Assembly: GCA_964481655.1 (NCBI GenBank)
Contig: CAYZVO010000012.1
Coordinates: forward strand, 1-64,000
Direction: 5' to 3'
Origin: CALDOK01 sp964481655
GTDB lineage: Bacteria; Myxococcota_A; UBA796; JAFGLY01
Length of the DNA stretch: 64,000 nt
The notes below the pieces were generated by a model, which was not told the origin of the DNA, did not search any database, and worked only from the letters and a program-made list of their open reading frames with translations. Of the stretch, positions 17,137-26,137 are shown one piece after another (positions within the stretch are counted from its first letter, which is position 1; each line of letters starts with the position of its first letter). A program made the translations under genes and the position numbers.

Positions 17137-18723
17137 CTAGTAGTCCCAGTCGTAGCTGTCTTCTTCGTCGTCGGCGCCGGCGTCGTCCACGTCGGACCAG
17201 CTGACCGAGTTGCGGCCCTTTTCCTTGGACTCGTACAGGGCCAGGTCGGCGGCCTTGACGATCTGCTCGGCGATCTCGTTGGCGGTCGTGTCCGAGTCCA
17301 CCCGGCCCGCCCAGGTGGTCCCGCCGAAGGAGCAGGAGACCGGCACGTGGGCGTCGCCGATGGTGAGGTCCAGCTTGGCGATCGCCTTGCGGACCCGCTC
17401 GGCGGTCCTGAGCCCGATGGGCCCCGGGGTCTCGGGCATCAGCAGGTACATCTCATCGCCGCCCACCCGGGCCTTGATGTCCGTGGCCCGCAGCTCCTTC
17501 TGGAGCACCGAGGCGATGGCCGAGAGGACCACGTCTCCGAAGGGGTGGCCGTAGGTGTCGTTGACGGTCTTGAACTTGTCGATGTCCAGACAGACCACCG
17601 ACAGGGGGCGCCCGGTGCGGCTGTGGCGATGGATCTCGCGCAGGAAGCCGTCCTCGAAGTGGCGGCGGTTGGACAGCCCGGTGAGCGGGTCGTAGTAGGC
17701 CAGCTGCTCGAGGCGGGCGTTGGCCAGCTCGAGGGCGTGGAAGAGCGACTCCTTCTCTTCGAGGGCGGCCTGGAGCTTGAGGGTGAGCTCCTGGTAGGAG
17801 AGGTGCTCTTCGACCAGCTGCTTGTTGGCTTGTTCGAGGATGCCTTGGAAGCTGGCCTGCTCCCCGACCCCCAGGCCCAGGGTGGCGCTGACGGCCTCGA
17901 CCTGCTCCGGCACCGAGGAGAGCAGATCCTCGATCTGGGTGGTGCTCAGGGAGAACGGTGCTTCGCTCAAGATCCTGTGGCAGGTCTCGAGGCTGCTGCG
18001 CTTGTCGCGGGCGGTGAAGACCGAGCCGAGGACTTCGGCCCCGTGGGCGACCTGGCACATCTTGACCGAGGCCTCGGACAGACCGGCGGGGGGCTCGTCG
18101 TGATGGTTGGCGATGGCGACGCCGATCTCTTCGGGCAGGCCCCAGTTGCGAGCCAGCATCCAGCCCACGTGGGTGTGGGAGGTGCCGAAGTTTTCGTGCT
18201 CCACGCGGGGGCGGTGCTCCATGGAGGTGGCGCGGATGATGGGCCAGGACGAGACCTTGCCGGGCATCACGTGCAGCATCACCAGGATGCCGAACTCCTG
18301 GAGCAGGCCCAGGGTGAAGGCTTCTTCTTGATCGATGCCCAGCAACCCGGCGAAGTGGCGGGCGCCGACGGCGCGGCGCAGGGCGTCCTCCCAGAAGTCG
18401 GTGACGTCGAAGCCCTTCATGCTCTCGGCGCGGGTGGCGTCGCGCACCGCGAAGCACAGGGCGATGTTGCGCAGGGCCCGGTTGCCCAGCACGGCCACCG
18501 CCTGGTTCGCCGAGCGCACCTTGCGCTCGAGCCCGAAGAAGGCGGAGTTCACGGTGCGGAGGACCTCGACCGTGAGCCGCGGATCCTGGTTGACGATGCT
18601 GGAGAGCTGGGTGGCTCCCACTTCCTGGTCTCGGCAAGCCTTGACGATGCCCAAGGCAGCCTGCGGCGGTGCCGGCAGGTCGGACGGCTTGATCTTGCCA
18701 GCAAAGTGTTGCTGGGAGGACAT
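17137..18723 (-). CDS. HDOD-GGDEF diguanylate cyclase
   Basis: A 528-residue cytoplasmic protein. Residues about 12-230 are an HDOD domain (LPAPPQAALGIVKACRD, VNQDPRLTVEVLRTVNSAFF, LGLLQEFGILVML). A coiled-coil linker follows (about 295-345). Residues about 350-505 are a GGDEF domain with DPLTGLSNRRHFE and the active loop RVGGDEMYLL. The I-site RATD sits five residues before GGDEM, so product inhibition by c-di-GMP is expected. The start is ATG 18723 with GGGAG upstream. The C-terminal tail is very acidic (DDEEDSYDWDY). Confidence 0.92.
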   Translation of the reverse strand: MSSQQHFAGKIKPSDLPAPPQAALGIVKACRDQEVGATQLSSIVNQDPRLTVEVLRTVNSAFFGLERKVRSANQAVAVLGNRALRNIALCFAVRDATRAESMKGFDVTDFWEDALRRAVGARHFAGLLGIDQEEAFTLGLLQEFGILVMLHVMPGKVSSWPIIRATSMEHRPRVEHENFGTSHTHVGWMLARNWGLPEEIGVAIANHHDEPPAGLSEASVKMCQVAHGAEVLGSVFTARDKRSSLETCHRILSEAPFSLSTTQIEDLLSSVPEQVEAVSATLGLGVGEQASFQGILEQANKQLVEEHLSYQELTLKLQAALEEKESLFHALELANARLEQLAYYDPLTGLSNRRHFEDGFLREIHRHSRTGRPLSVVCLDIDKFKTVNDTYGHPFGDVVLSAIASVLQKELRATDIKARVGGDEMYLLMPETPGPIGLRTAERVRKAIAKLDLTIGDAHVPVSCSFGGTTWAGRVDSDTTANEIAEQIVKAADLALYESKEKGRNSVSWSDVDDAGADDEEDSYDWDY

Positions 18724-18947
18724 AGAGGGCTCCCGTCGGATCTGGTCAAGGATTGGTGACGCTCGAACGAGAAACCTATCACAAGGCAAGCCCGCCGCGG
18801 GCGCGCCGACGCCCACCCGACCGTAACCCGCACCAGAATTTGGGTTTCGCGCAGATATACCAGTGTGGGCATACAGGAACTACGGCGACCTCGTGGCGCA
18901 TCCTGGGCTGAGCAGCGGGTTTCCCGGGGGACTCCCCTAGGCGATTC

Positions 18948-19763
18948 TCAGGGTTTTCCCGGATGCCCGGGACGCCAGCCCCAGCGCCGCAGGGCCAGCT
19001 GCCGATCCATCATGGCTTGGATGGCGTCCTGCACGAGCTCATAAACCGCGGTGACCGTCGCGTCGTCATCGGCGGCCTCCGGCGGGTGGGCGTCCACCGG
19101 GATGGGGGCCCCGACCTCGACCATGGTGCGCACCGGCAGGGGCAGGTGGAAGAGAGGCCCGACGCCGACGCCCCAGGGCAGGCCCAGGAAGATGGGGAAG
19201 GACTCGCTGCGGAAGCGCTCCTTGATCCCCGTCCACTTGGCGATGCGCTCGCCGCGGCTCAGGACGAAGTAGGCCTCGTGGCCGCCCAGGGACATCACCG
19301 GCACGATGGGCACGCCGTTGCGCAGCGCCAGCCGCACGAAGCCCTTGTGGCCTCCGAAGTCCACCCGGTGGCGTTCCTTCCAGGGCCGGAACGCCTCGTA
19401 GTTGCCCCCGGGCCAGACCGCGACCTTGCGACCGGCGGCGAACACGGCGTCCGCGTTGCGGTGGCTGGCCTTCACCGCGCCGCCCTTGGCCAGCAGCGGG
19501 CCGAGGCCGGGGATGGCCATCAGGCTGTCGTGGGCCAGGTAGTAGAAGCCGTCCTCGCCGTTCATGCGGCGGTGCCACTCGAGCCCCAGCAGCACGGGCT
19601 CGAGGAAGGTGATGCCGGCGTTGTGGTTGCCCACCAGCAGCGCCGGACCAGCCGGGATGTGCTCGATGCCCAGGACCCGCCCGCGCAGGTAGCGGCGGAT
19701 GACGTGGCCGATGGGCACGAACTTGTCGATGAGCGCTGTGTCGATGAGGGGAAGCTCTTCCAT
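18948..19763 (-). CDS. Lysophospholipid acyltransferase-like protein
   Basis: A 271-residue protein of the PlsC/LPLAT superfamily. The acceptor-site motif appears as GNHNAGITFLEP, where family members usually have NHxxxxD; Glu replaces Asp. The second motif is WPGGNYEAFRPW in place of the common FPEGTRS, as in diacylglycerol/wax acyltransferase-like branches. PIVPVMSLGGHEAYF is the third conserved strand. It should transfer an acyl chain to a lipid at the inner membrane face. It is divergent from the Nif3-like gene across 69 bp. Confidence 0.8.
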   Translation of the reverse strand: MEELPLIDTALIDKFVPIGHVIRRYLRGRVLGIEHIPAGPALLVGNHNAGITFLEPVLLGLEWHRRMNGEDGFYYLAHDSLMAIPGLGPLLAKGGAVKASHRNADAVFAAGRKVAVWPGGNYEAFRPWKERHRVDFGGHKGFVRLALRNGVPIVPVMSLGGHEAYFVLSRGERIAKWTGIKERFRSESFPIFLGLPWGVGVGPLFHLPLPVRTMVEVGAPIPVDAHPPEAADDDATVTAVYELVQDAIQAMMDRQLALRRWGWRPGHPGKP

Positions 19764-19832
19764 GGGACGCCCGCCGGGCTAAGGGTGTCAGCGCCGATGC
19801 TAACCGCCGCGGGCGCCGCGCGAGGAGCTTCC

Positions 19833-20585
19833 ATGCAGCGAGATGAGCTGATTCACTGGCTGGACTTCGTCCTCGAGACCGACGCGTACGGGGACGCCTC
19901 CCTCAACGGCTTGCAGATCGAAGGCAGCGAAGAGATCTCCCGGATCGCCGTGGCCACCGACGCGTGCCAGGCCACCATCGACGGCGCTGTGGCCGCGGGC
20001 GCGCAGCTGCTCATCGTGCACCACGGCCTGTTCTGGGGCCAGTGCGAGGTCATCAAGGGGGCCCACGGGCGCCGGATCCGCGCGGCCATCAAGGCCGACC
20101 TGAACCTCTACTGCAGCCACCTGCCCCTGGACGCCCACCCCACCATCGGCAACAACGCCCGGCTGGCGGCGGGGCTGGGGCTGGTGGAGCGACGCCCCTG
20201 GGGCGGAGACCCCGCGCGCCCCATCGGCGCCGCCGGCCAGCTCCCCTCACCCATGGCCCCCGCCGCCCTGGCACAGCGCGTCGAGGAGCTGCTCGACACC
20301 ACGGTGCGCCTGCTGCCCTTCGGTCCCGACCCGATCCGCAGCCTCGGGATCATCTCCGGCGCCGCCGGGAGCATGGTGGACCAGGGCCTGCACGAGGGCC
20401 TCGACGCCGTGCTCACCGGCGAGCCCCGCTACGGTCAGTTCTTCACGGCCGAAGAAGGCGGCATCAACCTGCTCTTCGCCGGCCACTACGCCACCGAGAC
20501 CGCCGGCGTGAAGGCCCTGGCCCAGCACATCGAGGACACACACGGGCTACCCTGGGTGTTCCTGGACCACCCCACCGGACTCTGA
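19833..20585 (+). CDS. Nif3-like dinuclear metal-centre protein
   Basis: A 250-residue protein with the family hallmarks: YGDASLNGLQIEG near the start, AQLLIVHHGLFWG, LYCSHLPLDAHPTIGNN, and the late LFAGHYATETAGVKAL. The His and Asp residues build the dinuclear metal site. The biochemical role is unsettled (often annotated GTP cyclohydrolase 1 type 2). The start is ATG 19833 with GAGGAG seven bases upstream; the longer open frame upstream is antisense to the acyltransferase gene. It is followed 7 bp later by the CHI-like gene. Confidence 0.92.
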   Translation: MQRDELIHWLDFVLETDAYGDASLNGLQIEGSEEISRIAVATDACQATIDGAVAAGAQLLIVHHGLFWGQCEVIKGAHGRRIRAAIKADLNLYCSHLPLDAHPTIGNNARLAAGLGLVERRPWGGDPARPIGAAGQLPSPMAPAALAQRVEELLDTTVRLLPFGPDPIRSLGIISGAAGSMVDQGLHEGLDAVLTGEPRYGQFFTAEEGGINLLFAGHYATETAGVKALAQHIEDTHGLPWVFLDHPTGL

Positions 20586-20592
20586 GGGTTCC

Positions 20593-21144
20593 ATGCTGCA
20601 CAGCCTGCTCTTCGCCGCCCTTCTCAGCGCACCGGCCGAGCCCTGCGAGCTGGCCGGGGTCACGCTCCCCGACAGCATCCAGCTGGGGGGGCAGACCCTG
20701 ATGCTCAACGGCATGGGCCTGCGAGAGTTCGTGTTCATCGACATCTACGTGGGGGGCATGTACCTGCCCAGCTTCACCGCGTCGGACACCGAGGCCATCA
20801 CCGCCGACGTGCCCAAGCGCATGGTGATGCACTTCATCTTCTCCGAGGTCAGCCGAGAGAAGATGATCGAGACCTTCCAGGAGGGCCTCGAGAACAACCC
20901 CGACGCCAAGTCCATGGGCGATCGCGCCCAGCGGCTCTACGCTGTGATGGAGACCTGCCACGCCGGCGATCAGGTCGTGCTGGACTACGTCCCAGGCCAG
21001 GGCCTGGCCATCTACCTCAAGGGCGAGCTGAAGGACACCATCCCCGGCGCCGACTTCATGGAGGCGGTCTGGATGTTGTTCATCGGCCCCGTGCCTCCCT
21101 CGGCGAAGCTCAAGAAGGGCTTGCTGGGCGGCTGTCCCAGCTGA
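20593..21144 (+). CDS. Chalcone isomerase-like secreted protein
   Basis: A 183-residue protein with a short signal peptide (1-15) and the bacterial CHI-like fold signature: LNGMGLREFVFIDIYVGGMYL, then VPKRMVMHFIFSEVSREKM, and KGELKDTIPG near the end. Bacterial members are usually periplasmic and their function is unknown; a fatty-acid- or lipid-binding role is proposed for relatives. It sits 7 bp after the Nif3-like gene. A strong inverted repeat begins 15 bp after its stop. Confidence 0.85.
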   Translation: MLHSLLFAALLSAPAEPCELAGVTLPDSIQLGGQTLMLNGMGLREFVFIDIYVGGMYLPSFTASDTEAITADVPKRMVMHFIFSEVSREKMIETFQEGLENNPDAKSMGDRAQRLYAVMETCHAGDQVVLDYVPGQGLAIYLKGELKDTIPGADFMEAVWMLFIGPVPPSAKLKKGLLGGCPS

Positions 21145-21158
21145 TCCGGGCGAGGCGC

Positions 21159-21195
21159 CCAACCTGTGCAGTCTGATCCAAACTGCACAGTTTGG
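21159..21195. terminator. Long hairpin after the CHI-like gene
   Basis: Fourteen-base arms with one mismatch (CCAACCTGTGCAGT at 21159-21172, ACTGCACAGTTTGG at 21182-21195) enclose a 9-base loop. The position just after a stop fits a transcription terminator. No clear U-run follows, so a regulator site for the GGDEF gene 100 bp downstream is an alternative. Confidence 0.55.
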
Positions 21196-21297
21196 TGAAA
21201 ACCGAGGTTCGACCGTGGCCCCCGGTCCACAGAACACCCACAGCTTGCCTGGCTGGGGGGCAGCTGATGGCGTGGAGCTGTCCCAGGCCCCCCCGCC

Positions 21298-22512
21298 ATG
21301 AACCGAGCCTACAGCGACGATCCGCGAGCGCACCAGCTGCGCGCCCTGGCGCTGCGTGAGGAGCTCCGGGGGGAGCGGTCCGTCAACGAGATCTGCACCC
21401 TGATCGCGGGCTGCCTGCTGCCGGTCCTGGCGGTGACCTTCGCCTTTCAGGGCTTCACCGCCAGCTACCTGGCGAACTTCCTGAGCTACCTGCTGTTCGT
21501 GGGCTACACCGGCGGGATGTACCTCCTGCTGCGGCGCGGCCTGCACCACCCTGGGATCAAGTACGCCACCGTGGCGCTGCTGGTGACCCTGGTGAGCGCC
21601 ACCATCGCCGGGTACGCGCCCACCTCCGGCTGGGTCCACGCCACCCGCACCGCCACGCTGACCCTGTACTTCGTGCCGCTGGTCATCTCCGGGCTCTACC
21701 TGCACCCCCGGGTGGCGCTCTTCGCGGGCGCGCTGGCGGCGGCCCAGTACACCGGCCTGTTCCTCTACGCCGCCCTCGGCGCCGGGGCGCCCATCGCAGA
21801 GATGGAGACCTTCGACACCGCGGCCCTGTCCTGGGACGTCCTGGCGGTCATCGCGCCCGGCCTCCTGATCGCGGCGGGCACGGTGGCGGCCCTGACGCGG
21901 CGCTCGCGCTTCGCCCTGCTGCAGGCCGTGTTCTCCGAGGCCAGCCGGACCGAGCTGGAGCGCGTCCGTCAGCGCCTCGAGACCATGGCCTGGCACGACG
22001 TGCTCACCGGGCTGAACAACCGACGCCGCTTCCAGGAGACCTTCGCCGCCGAGCAGGCCCGGGCCCGGCGCTACCCCGGTGATCTGTGCCTGCTGATGCT
22101 GGACATCGACAACTTCAAGCAGCTCAACGACGAGCACGGCCACACCACGGGCGACCGGGTGCTGGTGCAGCTGAGCCGCGAGGTCTCGCGCATCATCCGC
22201 GAGACCGACCACTTCGCCCGCTGGGGGGGCGAGGAGTTCACCATCCTCTGCCCGGGCACCGACATCGACGGGGCCCGCCTGATGGCGGAGAAGATCCGCC
22301 AGCACGTCGAGAGCATCGAGCTGCCGGGGCTGCGGCTGGGGCTGAGCGTGAGCATCGGGGTGACCGATCTGGCCCCCGAGGACGAGCTGGATCAGCTCAT
22401 CGAGCGGGCCGACAGCGCCCTGTACGCCGCCAAGCGCGCGGGCCGAAACCGGGTCGGGGTGCGCCCCCACCGGGTGCCGCCCCCCAGCGAGCCGCTGAGG
22501 CTGGCGAACTGA
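21298..22512 (+). CDS. Membrane-bound diguanylate cyclase (GGDEF)
   Basis: A 404-residue protein. Residues about 35-205 hold five or six transmembrane helices, a likely membrane sensor. The GGDEF domain (about 225-385) has DVLTGLNNRRRFQETF, LDIDNFKQLNDEHGH and the active loop RWGGEEFTIL near residue 309. The I-site RETD lies exactly five residues before GGEEF. It synthesises c-di-GMP from two GTP. It is a monocistronic gene preceded by 150 bp that contain the long inverted repeat. Confidence 0.92.
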   Translation: MNRAYSDDPRAHQLRALALREELRGERSVNEICTLIAGCLLPVLAVTFAFQGFTASYLANFLSYLLFVGYTGGMYLLLRRGLHHPGIKYATVALLVTLVSATIAGYAPTSGWVHATRTATLTLYFVPLVISGLYLHPRVALFAGALAAAQYTGLFLYAALGAGAPIAEMETFDTAALSWDVLAVIAPGLLIAAGTVAALTRRSRFALLQAVFSEASRTELERVRQRLETMAWHDVLTGLNNRRRFQETFAAEQARARRYPGDLCLLMLDIDNFKQLNDEHGHTTGDRVLVQLSREVSRIIRETDHFARWGGEEFTILCPGTDIDGARLMAEKIRQHVESIELPGLRLGLSVSIGVTDLAPEDELDQLIERADSALYAAKRAGRNRVGVRPHRVPPPSEPLRLAN

Positions 22513-22563
22513 CGACCGGGCTCAGCGGGAACCGCGACGGGTGGGCAAACCCCTCCCCTACGA

Positions 22564-23391
22564 CTAGAGGTTCTCCTCGAGCCACTTGTCGGTCTCGTCG
22601 AACAGATCGTCCATGCCCCACAGGGTGACGTTCATGACGGTGTCCGGATCGTCCACCGCGCCCGTGGACTCGCTCCACAGGCCCATGTAGCGGTAGGCCC
22701 CCCAGCTGCCGCTGGCGCCGGGCAGGAACACGTCGATGCTGTAGCTCTGCTCGATGGTGTTGTTGCCGCTCTCGCCGATGCCGGCTTCCTCGATCCAGGT
22801 GCGGGCCAGGATGCCCCAGACCTCGGTGCCGGGCTCGCCGTCCTCGGACAGCTCCACCCAGCGGAAGTCCTTGATCATCTCGTAGGGGATCTCCATCAGG
22901 GAGTTCTTCTTGATGAGATCGTTGTTGGTGCGCAGCACCGTGCAGTCCCGGGTGGGGAAGCAGGAGGGGTCGGTGGGGTCGAGGAAGATGCGCTCGTACT
23001 GGTCGCGGGAGTTGGGCTCGATGGGGGTCTGGTCGGCCTGGATGATGGCCTGGGCGTGATCCTCGGGGGTGAAGACCGAGCCGGCCACAAGGCCCACGCC
23101 CAGGGTGTCGGCGGGATCGGTGCCATCGGGCGCGGTGACGCCCACGAGATCGTCGGTGCCGAGCACATCGATCTGGTAGGAGCGGTCCTGGTAGTCCACG
23201 TCCAGGTCCATGGCGGCGAAGTGCTGCTGCAGGTTGAACATCCCCACCTCGAGCACGCCCTCGTCAGAGGTCTCCCAGTTGCGGAACAGGTAGATGCTCA
23301 GCTCGTTGAGGTCGGTCGGGGCCTCGGGGGGCGGCTTGCAGCCGATGAGGGCCAGGGCGACGACGGGGACGAGCAGGATGCGACGGGACAT
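22564..23391 (-). CDS. Lipoprotein of unknown function
   Basis: A 275-residue lipoprotein (lipobox ALIGC, Cys18) from ATG 23391. The mature part is acidic with Asp/Trp-rich strands and no recognised family. Two Cys flank a DPTDPSCFPTRDCTVL loop and could form a disulfide. It is transcribed divergently from another Asp-rich lipoprotein gene starting 130 bp away, which may share regulation. It is convergent with the membrane GGDEF gene. Confidence 0.75.
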   Translation of the reverse strand: MSRRILLVPVVALALIGCKPPPEAPTDLNELSIYLFRNWETSDEGVLEVGMFNLQQHFAAMDLDVDYQDRSYQIDVLGTDDLVGVTAPDGTDPADTLGVGLVAGSVFTPEDHAQAIIQADQTPIEPNSRDQYERIFLDPTDPSCFPTRDCTVLRTNNDLIKKNSLMEIPYEMIKDFRWVELSEDGEPGTEVWGILARTWIEEAGIGESGNNTIEQSYSIDVFLPGASGSWGAYRYMGLWSESTGAVDDPDTVMNVTLWGMDDLFDETDKWLEENL

Positions 23392-23520
23392 GGGGCCTCC
23401 AGCGTGTGCGTGGCCCCAGCGTAGCCTCGCGACGAGGCGGCGGCGAATACGGGCAGACGCCCCGGGGTTCGGGTATGTTGCCGGCGCCAGCCGCCTTGTC
23501 CTCCCAAGGAGACACCCCCC

Positions 23521-24441
23521 ATGACCAGCCAACGCGTCCTCGCTGCTGCAGCCCTGCTTCTCACCGGCTGCGGCACCTACGCCCTCGAGCTGACCGACGA
23601 CAACAACTTCTTCTTCACCACCTCCCTGACCGCGGACGTGGTGCCCGTGGCCGACTGCCCCGAGGACCTGACCCTGGACTGGTCCGCCCTGAGCAGCGAC
23701 CTGCTCGGCCACGAGATGGACCCCACCACCGACATCGACACCATGCGCGTGGTGCGCTTCTACGACCTGGCCCCCCAGGACGTGCTGGACGCCATCTCCA
23801 TCAACGAGCTGTCCCAGTCCGACATCTCCGGCAACGTGGACTACACCATCGTCGGCGGCGAGACCGTCGCGGACCTGACCCAGTTCAACTTCAACGGCAC
23901 CGGCATCGATCCCGCCACCGAGGTCTGCTCCGAGCTGGGCGCCACCTTCCTCTTCACGGCGCTGACCGGGCTGTACGAGTACCGGATGCTGATGTTCTTC
24001 GAGCCCACCGACGGTGAGACCAACACCGAGGTGCTCATGGACGGCAGCTCCGCGCTGCTCGAGTTCGACGCCGACCTCTCCGCCGGCGGCGTCATCGAGG
24101 TGCCGGGCAAGCGCGACATCAACATCGACTGGATCGGCCTGACCACCGACGGCCAGGGCAACCCCTTCTCCGTCTCCAACATCGATCGTCTGATGCTCGC
24201 CCGCTACGAGCTGTCCATCGAAGAGATGGAGCAGCAGTTCCTGGACCTGCAGATCATCCCCGACGAGATGTACACCGCCGACATCGGCGGCCGCGGCAAC
24301 TTCGACCTGGTCGAAGCCCTGGACGCCGACGGCAACGCCTTCGAGAGCTTCGACGGAGAAGGCCTGTGGCTGCTCGGCCTGTTCTGCAGCACCTGCGCGA
24401 ATCCCGCGCCGCTGTACCTGGCTGTGATCGAAGCGCGGTAG
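23521..24441 (+). CDS. Lipoprotein of unknown function
   Basis: A 306-residue lipoprotein (lipobox LLTGC, Cys17). The mature protein is acidic, Thr/Asp-rich and appears to be mainly beta. It closes with a Cys pair in FCSTCANPAPLYLAVIEA. No family is recognised. An AAGGAG ribosome site precedes the ATG. It is divergent from the lipoprotein at 22564-23391, with a 129-bp shared upstream region. Confidence 0.75.
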   Translation: MTSQRVLAAAALLLTGCGTYALELTDDNNFFFTTSLTADVVPVADCPEDLTLDWSALSSDLLGHEMDPTTDIDTMRVVRFYDLAPQDVLDAISINELSQSDISGNVDYTIVGGETVADLTQFNFNGTGIDPATEVCSELGATFLFTALTGLYEYRMLMFFEPTDGETNTEVLMDGSSALLEFDADLSAGGVIEVPGKRDINIDWIGLTTDGQGNPFSVSNIDRLMLARYELSIEEMEQQFLDLQIIPDEMYTADIGGRGNFDLVEALDADGNAFESFDGEGLWLLGLFCSTCANPAPLYLAVIEAR

Positions 24442-24471
24442 GCGCGCTCACCGACGACACCCATGGAGCGC

Positions 24472-24499
24472 TTGCACCGGCGCGATAGCTGGCTATGAT
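24472..24499 (+). promoter_or_regulatory. Sigma-70-type promoter for the GbsR/isoprenoid operon
   Basis: TTGCAC (24472-24477) and TATGAT (24494-24499) are separated by 16 bp, close to the vegetative consensus. The predicted start of transcription, about 24506, is immediately upstream of the operator-like inverted repeat. Confidence 0.65.
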
Positions 24500-24511
24500 T
24501 CGGACTCCTTG

Positions 24512-24529
24512 TTTCACGAAAACGTGAAA
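24512..24529. promoter_or_regulatory. Operator-like inverted repeat before the GbsR-family gene
   Basis: TTTCACG-AAAA-CGTGAAA is a perfect 7-bp inverted repeat with a 4-base centre. It lies just after the predicted start of transcription and 8 bp before the regulator's ATG. A dimeric MarR/GbsR-type repressor bound here would block its own operon. The right arm also overlaps the region where the ribosome binds. Confidence 0.65.
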
Positions 24530-24537
24530 GTAGAACG

Positions 24538-25110
24538 ATGAGCCCGACCCAAGAGCTGAAGAGCTGGCACGAGCACCCCGCGGTGCAGGGACTGGTGGAG
24601 CAGTTCGGCCTGTTCTTCCAGGCCTTCGGCTTCAAGCGCAACATCGGCCGCATCTGGGCCACGCTGTTCCTGAGCCCGCGGGGGCTGGACCAGGCCGAGC
24701 TGTCCGATCTGCTCGGGCTGAGCGCTGGGCTGATCAGCACCGGGCTGCGGGAGCTCGAGCGCATCGGGGCGGTGCGGGTGACCCACGCCCCCGGCTCCCG
24801 CAAGGCCCTGTACGAGGCCGAACGCAGGCTGCTGCGCACCGTCGCCACGATCCTGACCCGGCGGGACCTCGAGGCCGTGCTGGCCCTGCGCGCCGCCGTG
24901 GTCCAGGCCCGGGTGGCCCTTCCCCGGGGCAGCACCAAGGCCTGGTGCCACGAGCGCCTGGCCCTGGTGGAAGACGTGACCCGCCTCTACGAGAGCCTGG
25001 CCCGCCTGGTGGTCAAGGTCTCCCACGGGCCCGAAGGCGCCATGGGCTCCATCATCCGCGCCCTGCGCAACACCCGAGCCTGGCTGCCCACCCTGGGCGG
25101 CTCGTCCTAG
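24538..25110 (+). CDS. GbsR/MarR-family transcriptional regulator
   Basis: A 190-residue winged-helix protein. The DNA-binding part has the GbsR pattern: GRIWATLFLSPRGLDQAELS, then LLGLSAGLISTGLRELERIG as recognition helix region, and the wing VRVTHAPGSRKALYEAE. The C-terminal half is helical and probably dimerises. Known GbsR proteins control choline/betaine genes. Here the 7-bp spacing to a polyprenyl diphosphate synthase gene points to control of isoprenoid synthesis. Its own promoter and palindromic operator suggest autorepression. Confidence 0.85.
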   Translation: MSPTQELKSWHEHPAVQGLVEQFGLFFQAFGFKRNIGRIWATLFLSPRGLDQAELSDLLGLSAGLISTGLRELERIGAVRVTHAPGSRKALYEAERRLLRTVATILTRRDLEAVLALRAAVVQARVALPRGSTKAWCHERLALVEDVTRLYESLARLVVKVSHGPEGAMGSIIRALRNTRAWLPTLGGSS

Positions 25111-25117
25111 GAGACCC

Positions 25118-26137
25118 ATGGACTTCCGCGACCGCTTCGCCCGTGCCCGAGAGGCCTGGCTCCCCGGAATCCTGGCCCAGATCGACGACGCCGTGGACGG
25201 CTCGGTGCCCGCAGCCTCCACCCTGCCAGGGATGGCCCGCTACCACATGAAGACCGGGGGCAAGCGGCTGCGCGCCCTGCTGCCCCTGCTCACCGCCGAG
25301 GCCCTGGGCCGTGACCCCACCGCGCTGGTGCCCCTGGGCGCCGCCTGCGAGATCCTCCACAACGCCACCCTGGTCCACGACGACCTGCAGGACGGTGACC
25401 GCCTCCGCCGGGGCGAGCCCACCGTCTGGGCCCACTACGGCGCCCCCCAGGCCATCAACCTGGGCGACGCGATGTTCTACTGGACCCTGCTGCTGGTGCA
25501 GCGCCTCGAGGGCCCCGCCGCCCTGCGCGAGGCCGTGGCCGAGCGGGTCCTGCTCGAGACCCTGCGGGTGATCGACGGACAGGAGCAGGAGTTCCAGCTC
25601 AAGTCCCAGCCCCCCTCTCTGGCTGGCTACTTCGCGATGGTCGAGGGCAAGACCTCCGGCCTGTTCGCCCTGCCCATGGCCGGCGCGGCCCTGTTCTGCG
25701 AGGCCGACGAGGCCGTGGTGAACGACCTCTCCGAGGCCGCCCGCCACATGGGCGTGCTGTTCCAGATCCAGGATGACGTGCTCGATCTGTTCGGCAGCAA
25801 GGGCCGCGACATGGTGGGCACCGACATCGCCGAGGGCAAGCGCTCGGTGCTGGCGGTGCGGGCCTTGACGACCCTCCCCCAGGCCGAAGCCGCCTGGTTC
25901 GCAGGCGTTCTCGACGCCCCGCGCGAGGACACCAGCCCCGCCGACATCCAGCGCGCCATCGCCCTCATCCGCGACCACGGCGCCCTGGACTTCGCCCTGG
26001 ACGAGCTCGCCCGCCGCCGGGACGCCGCCCTGGCGACCCCCGCGGTGGCCGCCAGCCCGGCCCTGAGCGAGCTGGTGGGCGGCATGTGCGCCGTCTTCCT
26101 GGCCCCCATCGAGCCCCTGCTGGAGTCCCGCTCGTGA
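25118..26137 (+). CDS. Polyprenyl diphosphate synthase
   Basis: A 339-residue trans-prenyltransferase. It carries the first Asp-rich motif HDDLQDGDRLRRG and the second QIQDDVLDLFG, plus GGKRLRALLPLL for binding isopentenyl diphosphate. These coordinate magnesium and condense isopentenyl diphosphate with an allylic diphosphate. Product length is not certain; farnesyl diphosphate would suit the squalene-synthase-like enzyme encoded next. GGAG lies before the ATG. The stop overlaps the next start in GTGA. Confidence 0.92.
   Translation: MDFRDRFARAREAWLPGILAQIDDAVDGSVPAASTLPGMARYHMKTGGKRLRALLPLLTAEALGRDPTALVPLGAACEILHNATLVHDDLQDGDRLRRGEPTVWAHYGAPQAINLGDAMFYWTLLLVQRLEGPAALREAVAERVLLETLRVIDGQEQEFQLKSQPPSLAGYFAMVEGKTSGLFALPMAGAALFCEADEAVVNDLSEAARHMGVLFQIQDDVLDLFGSKGRDMVGTDIAEGKRSVLAVRALTTLPQAEAAWFAGVLDAPREDTSPADIQRAIALIRDHGALDFALDELARRRDAALATPAVAASPALSELVGGMCAVFLAPIEPLLESRS

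Noticed and set aside
21196..21297. tRNA-like GGTTCGA box
   Set aside because: A single T-arm-like string without matching acceptor, D or anticodon arms.
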